DNA of 64,000 nt from Mesorhizobium sp. M2D.F.Ca.ET.226.01.1.1 (GTDB lineage: Bacteria; Pseudomonadota; Alphaproteobacteria; Rhizobiales; Rhizobiaceae). Location: positions 16,316 to 80,315 of the forward strand of contig NZ_RZOY02000019.1 of the NCBI RefSeq assembly GCF_004022705.2, read 5' to 3'. Shown in pieces: positions 26,100 through 35,024 of the stretch (position 1 is its first letter; the number at the start of each line of letters is the position of its first letter). The notes under the pieces are model-generated. The model was not told the DNA's origin and searched no databases. It was given only the letters and a program-made list of their open reading frames with translations. The translations under genes were made by a program, and so were the position numbers.

Positions 26100-26200
26100 T
26101 CGCCGGCGCTTCTCCTGCAACGTTGGCGATTGGCGAAAGCGGTGATGACATCTGATCTCCCCCCTTGAGGGGGAGATGTCCGGCAGGACAGAGAGGGGGG
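26100..26200. repeat. Intergenic palindromic repeat, family A (partial)
   Basis: Only the right half of family A is present: the spacer with GTTGGCGATTGGCGAAAGC, then ATCTCCCCCCTTGAGGGGGA and GATGTCCGGCAGGACAGAGA. The left arm is missing. Confidence 0.8.
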
Positions 26201-26413
26201 CCTCGCGCCGGGCTTCAATATTGAGACGCTGTGCAGCGACCCTTCGCGAAATTCCATTCCCCGACTCGCCGCCGGATTGGCACGATCTATCTTCTTTCCG
26301 AAGGCAAAGGGCTGGAAAAGACGGATCGCGCGATCCGCGAAACCGGAATGGCTTCCGGCGGCTCGATGCGCGAGATTGCCAACAACCGCGTCTGCTTCCA
26401 TGGAGCATCTCAG

Positions 26414-27850
26414 ATGAGCGAGCAGAGACAACCGGCGCCCGGCGGCGCGGACATCAATCTGTCGAGACTGCGCCCGCCTTACGCCTCGGTGCTCGACCTG
26501 ATCGGCCAGACGCCGATCGTCGAGCTGACCAAATTCGACACCGGCAAATGCCGGCTGTTCATCAAGCTCGAAAGCCAGAATCCCGGCGGCTCGATCAAGG
26601 ACCGCATCGCGCTGTCGATGATCGCGGCGGCGGAGAAGGATGGCCGGCTGAAGCGTGGCGGCACCATCGTCGAGGCCACCGCCGGCAACACCGGCCTCGG
26701 CCTCGCTCAGGTCGGCATTCCCAAGGGCTATCGCATCATCCTGGTCGTGCCCGACAAGATGTCGCGCGAGAAGATCCAGCATCTGCGCGCGCTCGGTGCT
26801 GAAGTGCGCATGACCCGCTCCGATGTCGGCAAGGGCCATCCCGAATATTACCAGGACATGGCCGAGAAGATCGCCGCAGAATTGCCCGGCGCCTTCTACG
26901 CCAACCAGTTCGCCAACCCGGCCAACCCGCTGGCGCATGAGACGACGACCGGGCCGGAAATCTTCTCGCAGCTCGAAGGTCACGTCGACGCGGTGGTGGT
27001 CGGCGTCGGCTCCGGCGGCACGCTGACTGGGCTCGGCCGCTTTTTCGCGAAACATTCGCCGAAGACCGAGATGGTGCTGGCCGATCCGGTCGGCTCGGTG
27101 CTGGCGCCGCTGATCAAGACCGGCAAGATGGAAGAGGCCGGCAGCTGGACCGTCGAAGGCATCGGCGAGGATTTCGTGCCGCCCAACGCCGATCTCTCGC
27201 TGGTCAAGAAGGCCTATTCCATCCCCGACAAGCAGAGCATGCTGGCGGTGCGCGATCTGTTGTCGCGTGAAGGCATCCTGGCCGGCTCGTCCTCCGGCAC
27301 GCTGTTGTCGGCGGCGCTTCGCTACTGCCGCGAGCAGACGGTGCCGAAACGCGTCGTCACCTTCGTCTGCGACAGCGGAAACAAATATCTGTCGAAAGTG
27401 TTCGACGATATCTGGCTGGCCGAGCAGGGCCTCGCCGACCAGGAACAGCATGGCGACCTGCGCGATCTCGTCATGCGATCGCCGCGCACCGGCGACATCG
27501 TCACCGTTGGCCCGGACGAGAGCCTGCTCAATGCCTATGGCCGCATGCGCCGTTCCGATGTCTCGCAACTGCCGGTGCTGGACGGCGGCAAGCTGATCGG
27601 CATCGTCGACGAGAGCGACATCCTGGCCAAGGTCGACGGGCCCTATGACGGCCGCTGGGACCGTTTCAACGCGCCGGTGCGCACGGCCATGACCTCGAAC
27701 CTGCACACGCTGCAGGCCAATCAGACGCTGGATGCGCTGCTGCCGGTCTTCGACCGCAACGAGGTCGCCATCGTCTTCGATGGCGAAGAATTCATCGGCC
27801 TGATAACCCGTATCGACCTGATCAACCATCTGAGGCGCCGCGCAAAATGA
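26414..27850 (+). CDS. Cystathionine beta-synthase
   Basis: This PLP enzyme condenses homocysteine with serine to cystathionine, the first step of reverse transsulfuration. ATG 26414, eight bases after GGAG, gives 478 residues. The PLP Lys is K62 in NPGGSIKDR. The TAGNTG phosphate loop is seen, and the PLP-ring Ser region is GILAGSSSGT. Two C-terminal CBS domains (about 345-475) probably give regulation by an adenosyl ligand. The next gene overlaps by four bases and encodes cystathionine gamma-lyase, which supports this over a plain cysteine synthase. The frame is open to 26231 without support. Confidence 0.92.
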   Translation: MSEQRQPAPGGADINLSRLRPPYASVLDLIGQTPIVELTKFDTGKCRLFIKLESQNPGGSIKDRIALSMIAAAEKDGRLKRGGTIVEATAGNTGLGLAQVGIPKGYRIILVVPDKMSREKIQHLRALGAEVRMTRSDVGKGHPEYYQDMAEKIAAELPGAFYANQFANPANPLAHETTTGPEIFSQLEGHVDAVVVGVGSGGTLTGLGRFFAKHSPKTEMVLADPVGSVLAPLIKTGKMEEAGSWTVEGIGEDFVPPNADLSLVKKAYSIPDKQSMLAVRDLLSREGILAGSSSGTLLSAALRYCREQTVPKRVVTFVCDSGNKYLSKVFDDIWLAEQGLADQEQHGDLRDLVMRSPRTGDIVTVGPDESLLNAYGRMRRSDVSQLPVLDGGKLIGIVDESDILAKVDGPYDGRWDRFNAPVRTAMTSNLHTLQANQTLDALLPVFDRNEVAIVFDGEEFIGLITRIDLINHLRRRAK

Positions 27851-29028
27851 CTTCGCCAAGACCCGAATTGGGCAAGAACCGCCTGGCCTTTTCCACCCGC
27901 ACCATCCATGGCGGCCAGAGCCACGATCCGCTGACCGGCGCGGTGATGGTGCCGATCTACGCCACCTCCACCTATGGCCAGCAGTCGCCCGGCGTGCACA
28001 AGGGTTTTGAATACGCCCGCAGCCAGAACCCGACGCGCTTCGCCTTCGAGCGCGCCGTGGCCGACCTCGAAAGCGGCTCGGCCGCCTTCGCCTTCGCCTC
28101 CGGCCTGGCCGCGATCTCGACGGTGCTCGAGCTGCTCGATGCCGGCGCCCATATCGTCGCCACCGACGATATCTATGGCGGCTCGTTCCGCCTGATGGAG
28201 CGGGTGCGCAAGCGCTCGGCCGGCTTGCAGGTGAGCTTCGCCGATTTCACAGACCTTGCGGAGGTCGAGGCAGCGATCCGGCCGGAAACGAAACTGCTCT
28301 GGGTCGAGACGCCGACCAACCCGCTGCTGCGCATCGTCGATCTCGAAGGTCTTGCGGCGCTTGCAAAGCGTAAGGGTCTGCTTACCGTTGCCGACAATAC
28401 TTTTTGCAGCCCCTATATCCAGCGTCCGCTGGAGCTCGGCATCGATATCGTCGTGCATTCGACGACGAAATATCTCAACGGCCATTCCGACATGGTCGGC
28501 GGCGTGGCGGTGGTCGGCGACAACAAGGACCTCACCGCGCAATTGAAATTCCTGCAGAACGCCATCGGCGGCATCTCCGGCCCGTTCGACAGTTTTCTCG
28601 CCCTGCGCGGCATCAAGACCCTGGCGCTCAGGATGGAGCGTCACTCGGCCAACGGCTTGAAAATAGCGCAATGGCTGGAAACGCGAAAAGATGTCCGCCG
28701 CGTCATCTATCCCGGCCTCGCCAGCCACCCGCAGCATGCCATCGCCGTCCAGCAGATGCACGCCTTCGGCGGCATGATCTCGGTCGACCTCGACCGCGAC
28801 CTTGCGGGGACAAAGCGCTTCCTCGAACGCACCCAGCTTTTCACGCTGGCCGAAAGCCTCGGCGGCGTTGAAAGCCTGATCGAGCATCCGGCGCTGATGA
28901 CGCATGGCTCGATCCCGGCCGAGAAGCGCGGCGCGATCGGCATCACCGATTCCTTGGTGCGGCTGTCCTGCGGGATAGAGGACGGCGATGATCTGATTGC
29001 GGATCTGGAGCAGGCGCTGGCGGGGTGA
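27847..29028 (+). CDS. Cystathionine gamma-lyase (trans-sulfuration PLP enzyme)
   Basis: The 393-residue Cys/Met metabolism PLP enzyme has K208 in HSTTKYLNGHSD as the Schiff-base Lys. The PLP phosphate region is FASGLAAIS and the Asp contact VADNTF. The late segment LAESLGGVESLIEHPALMTH is typical of gamma-lyases and gamma-synthases. With the overlapping cystathionine beta-synthase it converts homocysteine-derived cystathionine to cysteine, 2-oxobutyrate and ammonia. A cystathionine gamma-synthase role cannot be fully excluded from sequence alone. Confidence 0.92.
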   Translation: MTSPRPELGKNRLAFSTRTIHGGQSHDPLTGAVMVPIYATSTYGQQSPGVHKGFEYARSQNPTRFAFERAVADLESGSAAFAFASGLAAISTVLELLDAGAHIVATDDIYGGSFRLMERVRKRSAGLQVSFADFTDLAEVEAAIRPETKLLWVETPTNPLLRIVDLEGLAALAKRKGLLTVADNTFCSPYIQRPLELGIDIVVHSTTKYLNGHSDMVGGVAVVGDNKDLTAQLKFLQNAIGGISGPFDSFLALRGIKTLALRMERHSANGLKIAQWLETRKDVRRVIYPGLASHPQHAIAVQQMHAFGGMISVDLDRDLAGTKRFLERTQLFTLAESLGGVESLIEHPALMTHGSIPAEKRGAIGITDSLVRLSCGIEDGDDLIADLEQALAG

Positions 29029-29058
29029 GGCTTTTGGGGCAGGCGTCGAGTTCCGTCA

Positions 29059-29217
29059 CACCCCCTCTGGCCTGCCGGCCATCTCCCCCGCAAGGGGGGA
29101 GATCGGATGTCGCGACCGCTTTCGCCAATCATCGACGTTGCAGGAAGGGCGCCGCCAGCGGACCTGCTAATCTCCCCCCTTGCGGGGGAGATGCCCGGCA
29201 GGGCAGAGCGGGTGCTG
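29059..29217. repeat. Intergenic palindromic repeat, family A
   Basis: CCCCCTCTGGCCTGCCGGCC and GATGCCCGGCAGGGCAGAGC are the outer arms; the inner stems are CTCCCCCGCAAGGGGGGAGA and TCTCCCCCCTTGCGGGGGAG. The spacer contains GCTTTCGCCAATC as in the other copies. Confidence 0.87.
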
Positions 29218-29301
29218 TCCCGCCGACATCTCTGCATGTGTGCCATTGCACACTGCAGCTTACACCTTACAGTGAGCCAGCTTGCGATCTCCGGAGGCGT
29301 C

Positions 29302-30543
29302 ATGCGCGTGATCGTGTTGGGTGGCGGCGTGGTCGGCGTCACCACGGCCTACCAGCTGCGGAAGGACGGGCACGAGGTCGTCGTCCTCGAGCGGCAGCCT
29401 CAAGTTGCCGCCGAGACCAGCTGGGGCAATGCCGGCATGATTGCGCCGGGGCATTCCTTCGTCTGGTCCTCGCCCCGGGCGCCGATGATCCTGTTGAAAT
29501 CGCTGGTGCTGAAGGACCAGGCGCTGCGCTTCAGGCTGTCGGCCGATCCCCGACTCTACAGCTGGTCGTGGCTGTTCCTGATGGAATGCACGGCCGAGAA
29601 GGCCCGGCGGAACACGCTGCTCAAGCATCGGCTCGCCGTCTATTCGCAATCGGTGCTGCAAGAGGTGGTTGCCGATGAGGCAATAGAATACGACCGCAAC
29701 GATCGCGGCATCCTCTATTTCTACCGCAGCCAGCAGGCGCTCGACAAAGGCGTCGAGCATATGCGGCTGCTGGAATCCGACGGCCAGCTGATCAAGGTGC
29801 TCGACCGCGACGCCATCGTCGCGCTCGATCCGTCGCTGGCCTCGGCCAAGGACAAGATCGCGGGCGGCATCCATTGCCCGACCGACGAGACCGGCGACCC
29901 GGCGAAGTTCACCCGGGCGCTGGCCGCCAAGGTCATCGGGCGCGGCGGCGAGATCCGGACCGGCACCACCATCACCGGCATCGAGACGTCCGGCGACGGC
30001 GTCGCGCAGGTGATGACGGACAAGGGGGCAGTTAAGGGCGACGCCTATGTGCTGGCGCTCGGCTCCTACAGCCCGCTGATCGCGAAGACGGTCGGCATCA
30101 GCCTGCCGATCTATCCGATCAAGGGCTATTCGCTAACCATTCCGATCGGCAACCGGCCGGCGCCGCCGACCATCGCCGCGATCGACGAGCACAATCTGGT
30201 CGCCGTGTCGCGCTTTGGCGACCGGCTGCGCGTCACCGCCACGGCGGAATTCGCAGGCTACGACACCAGCCACAAGCCGGCCGATTTCGCCTTCATGAAG
30301 GGCGTGACCGAGGAGCTTTATCCCGAAGGCGCCGATTACGACCGCGCCGAGATGTGGGCGGGCCTGCGACCCATGACGCCGAACAACCTGCCTGAATTCG
30401 GCCAGCGGCGGCTGCGCAATCTCTACCTCAACACCGGGCACGGCCATATCGGCTGGACCATGTCGCACGGCTCGGCCCGCATTACCGCCGACCTGATCGC
30501 CGGCCGCAAGCCGGCGATTTCAATGGATGGACTTCTGAACTGA
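29302..30543 (+). CDS. dadA: D-amino acid dehydrogenase (DadA-like, FAD-dependent)
   Basis: The 413-residue DAO-family flavoprotein starts at ATG 29302 after GGAGG. It has the Rossmann motif VIVLGGGVVGVTTAYQL (residues 3-19), ETSWGNAGMIAPGHSF (the DadA FAD-contact segment) and late NLYLNTGHGHIGWTMS. DadA oxidises D-amino acids to 2-oxo acids and passes electrons to the membrane quinone pool. The next gene, 56 bases on, is a racemase-like protein, which suggests a shared catabolic unit. Alternative substrates such as N-methyl or imino acids are possible. Confidence 0.88.
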   Translation: MRVIVLGGGVVGVTTAYQLRKDGHEVVVLERQPQVAAETSWGNAGMIAPGHSFVWSSPRAPMILLKSLVLKDQALRFRLSADPRLYSWSWLFLMECTAEKARRNTLLKHRLAVYSQSVLQEVVADEAIEYDRNDRGILYFYRSQQALDKGVEHMRLLESDGQLIKVLDRDAIVALDPSLASAKDKIAGGIHCPTDETGDPAKFTRALAAKVIGRGGEIRTGTTITGIETSGDGVAQVMTDKGAVKGDAYVLALGSYSPLIAKTVGISLPIYPIKGYSLTIPIGNRPAPPTIAAIDEHNLVAVSRFGDRLRVTATAEFAGYDTSHKPADFAFMKGVTEELYPEGADYDRAEMWAGLRPMTPNNLPEFGQRRLRNLYLNTGHGHIGWTMSHGSARITADLIAGRKPAISMDGLLN

Positions 30544-30599
30544 GAGCAGGATCCTGTTGAGCGAGACCTGTCCTCGCTCCGATCGAGAAAGGGAATGCC

Positions 30600-31406
30600 A
30601 TGTCCGCCAGTCTTGCCGCTGCACCCCTTCCCGCCTCCGGACCCGTGGATCTTGGCGTCCTTCCATCCGAGATCGACGGCGGCCTCGCCTCGCGCGCGGC
30701 GATCGGCCTGGCGATCCTCGCCACCGACCAGACACTGGAGCATGAGTTCCGCGCGCTGGTGCGCATTCCGGGCGTCGCCTTCTACGAGGCGCGCCTCTTC
30801 AACGACAACGACATCACCCCGGAAACGCTGCGCGCCATCGGCCCGCGCATCGCGCCGACGGTGGATCTCATCCTGCCCAGCATCCCGCTCGACGTTGTCG
30901 GCTTCGGCTGCACCTCGGCCACCATGACGCTCGGCGAGGAGGCCGTCTTCGCCGAGATCAGGAAGGCGCGGCCGGGCGTCGCCTGCACCACGCCGGTCAC
31001 CGGCGCCTTGGCCGCCTTCAAGGCGCTCGGCGCCAGGGGCATCGGCCTGCTGACGCCCTATGCGCCCGAGATCAACCAGGGCCTGGTGCGCTATTTCACC
31101 GGACGCGGCCTCGACATCGCGGCCGTCGCCACTTTCGACCGCCGCGACGACCGCGAGGCCGCCCGCATCTCGCTCGCCTCGATCGAGGCGGCGGCCGAAC
31201 ACATGGCAAAAGTGCCGGGAGTGGAGGCGATCTTCATCTCCTGCACCAGCCTGCGGGTTGCCGAGGCGGTGGCGGAGCTGGAGCGGCGCATCGGCATTCC
31301 CGTCACCTCCTCCAACCACGCCATGGCCTGGCACTGCCTGCGGCTCGCCGGCATCGACGACGTCGTGCCGGCGGGTGGGAGGCTGTTCGCGCTGCCTGCA
31401 CGGTAA
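30600..31406 (+). CDS. Asp/Glu racemase superfamily protein (maleate isomerase/EutA-like)
   Basis: The 268-residue protein has the two half-domains of the aspartate/glutamate racemase superfamily. Each contributes a Cys: GFGCTSATMTLGEEA (about residue 102) and FISCTSLRVAEAV (about residue 214). This pattern fits maleate cis-trans isomerases, arylmalonate decarboxylases and the ectoine-use protein EutA rather than true glutamate racemase. No other ectoine gene is near. With the upstream DadA-like gene it may process a D- or unusual amino acid. The substrate is not settled. Confidence 0.8.
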   Translation: MSASLAAAPLPASGPVDLGVLPSEIDGGLASRAAIGLAILATDQTLEHEFRALVRIPGVAFYEARLFNDNDITPETLRAIGPRIAPTVDLILPSIPLDVVGFGCTSATMTLGEEAVFAEIRKARPGVACTTPVTGALAAFKALGARGIGLLTPYAPEINQGLVRYFTGRGLDIAAVATFDRRDDREAARISLASIEAAAEHMAKVPGVEAIFISCTSLRVAEAVAELERRIGIPVTSSNHAMAWHCLRLAGIDDVVPAGGRLFALPAR

Positions 31407-31460
31407 TCAGCGCGGCGAACTTTCAGGCGACCGTCATGCATTGTCCAATGCAGCGCTGAT

Positions 31461-31616
31461 CGACCCCCACTCCGTCTCGGCTTCGCCGAGCCACCTCTCC
31501 CCCGATCGACGGGGTAGAGGAAAGGCGCCGAGCTTTTTGGCCTCAACGCTCGTCTCCCTTCCTTTCCCTCCGGAGGGGGGAAAGGTGGCGCTGCGAAGCA
31601 GCGACGGATTGGGGGA
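31461..31616. repeat. Intergenic palindromic repeat, family B
   Basis: CCCCCACTCCGTCTCGGCTT is answered by GCAGCGACGGATTGGGGGAA. Inner arms CACCTCTCCCCCGATCGACG and CCCTCCGGAGGGGGGAAAGG give further stems. The whole gap 31407-31836 (430 bases) holds this repeat and otherwise only a short AT-richer run before the next gene. Confidence 0.75.
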
Positions 31617-31836
31617 ACCACCTGGCCATCAAGCCTCGGCCCGATCAGTCACGCCAGTCATAGAAGATGTGTGCATAGCGTAGATGAACATAGGGAGAGA
31701 GATGACCACGTAGCGGCCGGAGAGGGGGCGGCGCTGCCTCTGCCATTAACGAGATCGCCCCCGTTAACGGAATCGGAAGGAGATGTTTAACGCTTCGTCT
31801 CTTTCTCCCGCCCCGGGAGGCGCAGACAGAGCGAGC

Positions 31837-32019
31837 ATGATGAACGACAGCCCCGAAAAGCGAAATGAATGGCGTGCGATCTTTTACGTGCAGGCCCGCG
31901 TCGCCATCCTGTTTGTGCCGGTTGTGCTCAGCCTTCTCCTCATCGGCATCTTCGCCGGCAATGAGCGCAAATCCGTGCCGGACCCCGTCGACCCGACGGT
32001 GACGAGTTCGGTGCGCTGA
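31837..32019 (+). CDS. Small single-pass membrane protein, unknown function
   Basis: The 60-residue product (MMNDSPEKRNEWRAIFYVQA start) has one strong helix at about 21-43 (VAILFVPVVLSLLLIGIFAG) and a polar tail. No family is recognised. An ATG at 31783 would add 18 residues; there AGGAG touches the ATG with no gap, which is poor for initiation, so the later start is preferred. It ends 24 bases before the convergent zinc-finger gene. Confidence 0.6.
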   Translation: MMNDSPEKRNEWRAIFYVQARVAILFVPVVLSLLLIGIFAGNERKSVPDPVDPTVTSSVR

Positions 32020-32043
32020 CCAAGCGCCCCCCGGTCGGCAGCC

Positions 32044-32349
32044 TCAGACAAACTTCGGGATCGGCCCGTTCTGCGGCGTCGTATCGCCCTCGAGGTCGAC
32101 AAAAACCTCGTCGACGAAGCACCAGGCCCAGCCTTCCGGCGGGTCGTAGCCTTCGATGATCGGATGCTGCGTGGCGTGGAAATGTTTTGTCGCGTGGCGG
32201 TTGGGCGAGTCGTCGCAGCAGCCGACATGGCCGCAGGTGCGGCAGAGCCTGAGATGCACCCACCAGGATCCGTTCTTCAGGCATTCCTCGCAGCCTAGCG
32301 CGCTCGGCGTGACCTTTCTGATGTCCTTGGTGTGCCTGCATTCGTCCAT
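32044..32349 (-). CDS. UBP-type zinc finger protein
   Basis: The 101-residue protein is nearly all a ZnF-UBP domain. Zinc ligands are seen in MDECRHT, LGCEECLKNGSWWVHLRLCRTCGHVGCCDD, and the His set RHATKHFHATQHP. In eukaryotes this domain binds the free C-terminus of ubiquitin; bacterial copies have unknown ligands. It is encoded 28 bases downstream of a cNMP-domain flavoprotein in the same direction, a pairing that is frequent in bacteria and points to a joint redox task. Confidence 0.9.
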   Translation of the reverse strand: MDECRHTKDIRKVTPSALGCEECLKNGSWWVHLRLCRTCGHVGCCDDSPNRHATKHFHATQHPIIEGYDPPEGWAWCFVDEVFVDLEGDTTPQNGPIPKFV

Positions 32350-32377
32350 CGCGGGTTCCTTACCGGTTCGGGCTGAT

Positions 32378-34057
32378 TTATTCGTTGGCGGCGGCGGCGC
32401 CGCTCCGCGCCAGATAGGCATGCAACGCCGCGACCACCTGCGCGCCTTCGCCGACGGCGGCCGCGACCCGCTTGGTCGAGCCGCAGCGCACGTCGCCGAT
32501 CGCGAACACGCCGCTGCGGCTGGTTTCCATCAGCCCATGTCCCGGGGTCGTGTCCGGCCCGGTGCGGACAAAGCCCTTGGCGTCCAGCGCCACGTTGCAG
32601 TTTGCCAGCCAGTCGGTGTTCGGATCGGCGCCGATGAACAGGAAGAGGTGCTGGATCGCGCGCTCCGTCTCCTCGCCGGTCACCCGGTTGCGCCAGCGCA
32701 GCCGCTCGAGATTGCCCTCATGGCCCTCCAGCGCCGCAACTTCGGTCTCGGTCAGCACCTCGATGTTCGGCTGTGCCTTGATGCGGTCGACCAGATAGCG
32801 CGACATGGTGTCATCGAGGCTGTCGCGGCGCGCCAGAAGCGTCACCTTGCGCACCTGGCTCGCCAGATAGACGGCCGCCTGTCCGGCCGAATTGCCGGCG
32901 CCGACCAGCGCCACCTCCTGCTCCTGGCAAAGCCGCGCCTCGATCGGCGAGGCCCAGTAATGCACTGACGTGCCCTCGAACTGCGCCAGATTGGCGACGT
33001 CGAGGCGGCGGTAGCGCGCGCCGCTGGCAATCACCACCGCGCGTGAGCGCACGCTCTCGCCGTCGCCGATGGCTAACTGGTAGCGGGCGCCGGAGGTATC
33101 CTCAGCGGCGCCGAGCAGCTTCGCCTCGTCGGGGATCACCATCTCGACGCCGAATTTTTGGGCCTGGTTGTAGGCGCGCGCCATCAGCGCCATGCCGGTG
33201 ATGCCCGTTGGGAAGCCGAGATAGTTCTCGATGCGCGCCGAGGCGCCCGCCTGCCCGCCGAAGGCGCGGCAGTCGAGCACGATGGTCGAAAGGCCTTCGG
33301 AAGCCGCATAGACCGCCGCGGCCAGCCCGGCGGGTCCGGCGCCGACGATCGCCACGTCATAGACCTTGTCGGCATCGACCGGCCGCAGCAGGCCGATGCA
33401 GCGGGCAAGCTCGTTCTCGCCCGGATTGTGCATCAGCTTGCCGTTCGGGCAGAGCACGATCGGCAGATGGTGCGGGTCGACATGGAACCGCTCGATCAGC
33501 GTCTTGGCGCAAGGGTCGGTGTCGGAATCGAGAGCACGATGAGGAAGCCCGCTGCGGCGCAGAAAACCCTGCAGCCGCAGCACGTCGCCATTGCCCGGAG
33601 GGCCGATGACCACCGGCCCGCTGGCGCCGCTTTCGAGCAGGCCGACGCGGCGCAGGATCAGCGCCCGCATGACGCGCTCGCCGAGGTTGGCCTCCTGCAC
33701 CATCAGGTCGCGCAGTCGTGGCGAGGGAATGACGACAGCCTCGACCGGCTCGATCGCCTCGGCGTTGACCAGCGACGGCCGGTTCGACAACTGCGCCAGC
33801 TCGCCGATGAAATTGCCGGCGCCATGGGTGACGATCGTCTCGCGCTGGCCGAGCCCGCCGGCCTGCGTGATGTCGACCTTGCCCGACAGGATGAGGATCA
33901 AGCCTGGCGAAACCGCGCCGGCCGTCACGATATGCTCGCCGGCGGCATAGGCGCGCGCCTCGCCGAAGCGGCGCATTCGGTTAATGTCCGCATCGGTGAG
34001 GATGGGGAACATCTGGTCGCGCCGGGCGGCGATGGTCGGGCTGACGAAAGGGGCCAT
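32378..34057 (-). CDS. Flavoprotein with cyclic-nucleotide-binding, thioredoxin-like and thioredoxin-reductase-like domains
   Basis: Three domains are seen in 559 residues. A CRP-like cyclic-nucleotide-binding fold (about 15-140) contains GNFIGELAQLSNRPS. A thioredoxin-like segment (about 150-225) lacks a CxxC. A TrxR-like flavoprotein part (about 235-550) has VAIVGAGPAGLAAAVYAASE, ALVGAGNSAGQAAVYLA and the FAD motif GVFAIGDVRCG. The place of the TrxR redox pair CATC reads WASPIEA, so disulfide exchange by the classical route is not possible. Its electron acceptor is unknown. The zinc-finger gene follows. Confidence 0.87.
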   Translation of the reverse strand: MAPFVSPTIAARRDQMFPILTDADINRMRRFGEARAYAAGEHIVTAGAVSPGLILILSGKVDITQAGGLGQRETIVTHGAGNFIGELAQLSNRPSLVNAEAIEPVEAVVIPSPRLRDLMVQEANLGERVMRALILRRVGLLESGASGPVVIGPPGNGDVLRLQGFLRRSGLPHRALDSDTDPCAKTLIERFHVDPHHLPIVLCPNGKLMHNPGENELARCIGLLRPVDADKVYDVAIVGAGPAGLAAAVYAASEGLSTIVLDCRAFGGQAGASARIENYLGFPTGITGMALMARAYNQAQKFGVEMVIPDEAKLLGAAEDTSGARYQLAIGDGESVRSRAVVIASGARYRRLDVANLAQFEGTSVHYWASPIEARLCQEQEVALVGAGNSAGQAAVYLASQVRKVTLLARRDSLDDTMSRYLVDRIKAQPNIEVLTETEVAALEGHEGNLERLRWRNRVTGEETERAIQHLFLFIGADPNTDWLANCNVALDAKGFVRTGPDTTPGHGLMETSRSGVFAIGDVRCGSTKRVAAAVGEGAQVVAALHAYLARSGAAAANE

Positions 34058-34131
34058 GGCGCGACCGTAGCGTCAGGGACGCCGGGTTTGAAGCGGTTTG
34101 TTCGCGAACTGGCCGGAAGGGGAGGGTGGCT

Positions 34132-34160
34132 CAAAAAGAAAGCCCGGACGAACCGGGCTT
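34132..34160 (-). terminator. Intrinsic terminator of tRNA-Leu
   Basis: On the minus strand, AAGCCCGG/CCGGGCTT forms an eight-pair stem with a five-base loop, followed by TTTCTTTTTG. It lies 44 bases after the tRNA gene. Confidence 0.85.
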
Positions 34161-34203
34161 CTTCTTTGCGTTCTGGAACCGCGACGTGGTCCGAACGGGA
34201 ATT

Positions 34204-34288
34204 TGGTGCCCAGAAGAGGACTCGAACCTCCACTCCTTGCGGAACACGGACCTGAACCGTGCGCGTCTACCAATTCCGCCATCTGGGC
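34204..34288 (-). tRNA. tRNA-Leu (anticodon CAG)
   Basis: The minus strand folds as a class II tRNA of 85 bases including an encoded CCA. The acceptor stem is GCCCAGA/TCTGGGC. The D-arm region is TGGCGGAATTGGTAGACGC. The anticodon arm is CACGG-TTCAGGT-CCGTG with anticodon CAG. A long variable arm follows (GCAAGGAGTG region), then the T arm GAGGTTCGAGTCCTC. The long variable arm and A73 fit leucine. Confidence 0.97.
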
Positions 34289-34368
34289 TGGTGGGCGCTC
34301 ATGTAAGCGGGCAAACGATATGTGTCAACGCGCTTTTTTCGTGGGTCGCCTTGGGTGGCCGAATGGCC

Positions 34369-34989
34369 TCACCCCTCCAGCACGTCCTTCTTCGCCACGG
34401 TGGAATCGGCGTTGAGCTTGTAGATCACCGGCACGCCGGTGCCGAGCTCGAGCTTGACGATCTCCTCGCCGCTCTTGCCGTCCAGCGCCATGATCAGCGC
34501 GCGCAGTGAATTGCCGTGCGCGGCGACCAGCACGGTCTCGCCGCGCAGCACATGCGGCTGCACCTCGTGCAGGTAATAGGGCCACACGCGCGCGCCGGTG
34601 TCCTTCAGGCTTTCGCCGCCGGGCGGCGCGATGTCGTAGGAGCGGCGCCAGATATGCACCTGCTCCTCGCCCCATTTCTTGCGCGCGTCGTCCTTGTTGA
34701 GGCCGGAGAGGTCGCCATAGTCGCGCTCGTTGAGCGCCTGGTCGCGGATCGTCGTTAGCTCGCTCTGGCCGACCACGTCGAGAATATGCTGGCAGGTCCT
34801 TTGCGCCCGCTTCAGCGCCGAGGTGTAGGCGATGTCGAATTTCAGGCCGCGCGCCTTGAGCTTCTCGCCGGCGGCGAGCGCTTCCGCATTGCCCTGCTCG
34901 GTCAGGTCGACGTCGCGCCAGCCGGTGAACAGGTTCTTCAGGTTCCATTCGCTCTGGCCGTGGCGCACGAGCACGAGAGTTCCCGACAT
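34369..34989 (-). CDS. gpmA: 2,3-bisphosphoglycerate-dependent phosphoglycerate mutase
   Basis: GpmA interconverts 3- and 2-phosphoglycerate in glycolysis and gluconeogenesis. The 206-residue protein begins with LVRHGQSEWN, where H10 is the phosphorylated His. NLFTGWRDVDLTEQG, the Glu in LNERDYGDLSG and the second His in VLVAAHGNSLRAL complete the active site. It is shorter than the E. coli enzyme, as is usual in Rhizobiales. dapB lies 35 bases upstream in the same direction. Confidence 0.95.
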   Translation of the reverse strand: MSGTLVLVRHGQSEWNLKNLFTGWRDVDLTEQGNAEALAAGEKLKARGLKFDIAYTSALKRAQRTCQHILDVVGQSELTTIRDQALNERDYGDLSGLNKDDARKKWGEEQVHIWRRSYDIAPPGGESLKDTGARVWPYYLHEVQPHVLRGETVLVAAHGNSLRALIMALDGKSGEEIVKLELGTGVPVIYKLNADSTVAKKDVLEG

Positions 34990-35024
34990 GTTTGCTCCTT
35001 AGAGATTTTGTGGAAGGGCCGCTC

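Noticed and set aside
29107..29301. Longer start for the DadA-like protein
   Set aside because: The extension is translated from the family A repeat and precedes the Rossmann motif by 65 unrelated residues; ATG 29302 has a GGAGG.
34097..34415. Plus-strand frames across the tRNA-Leu gene and gpmA 3' end
   Set aside because: They overlap the tRNA and its terminator and show no family resemblance.
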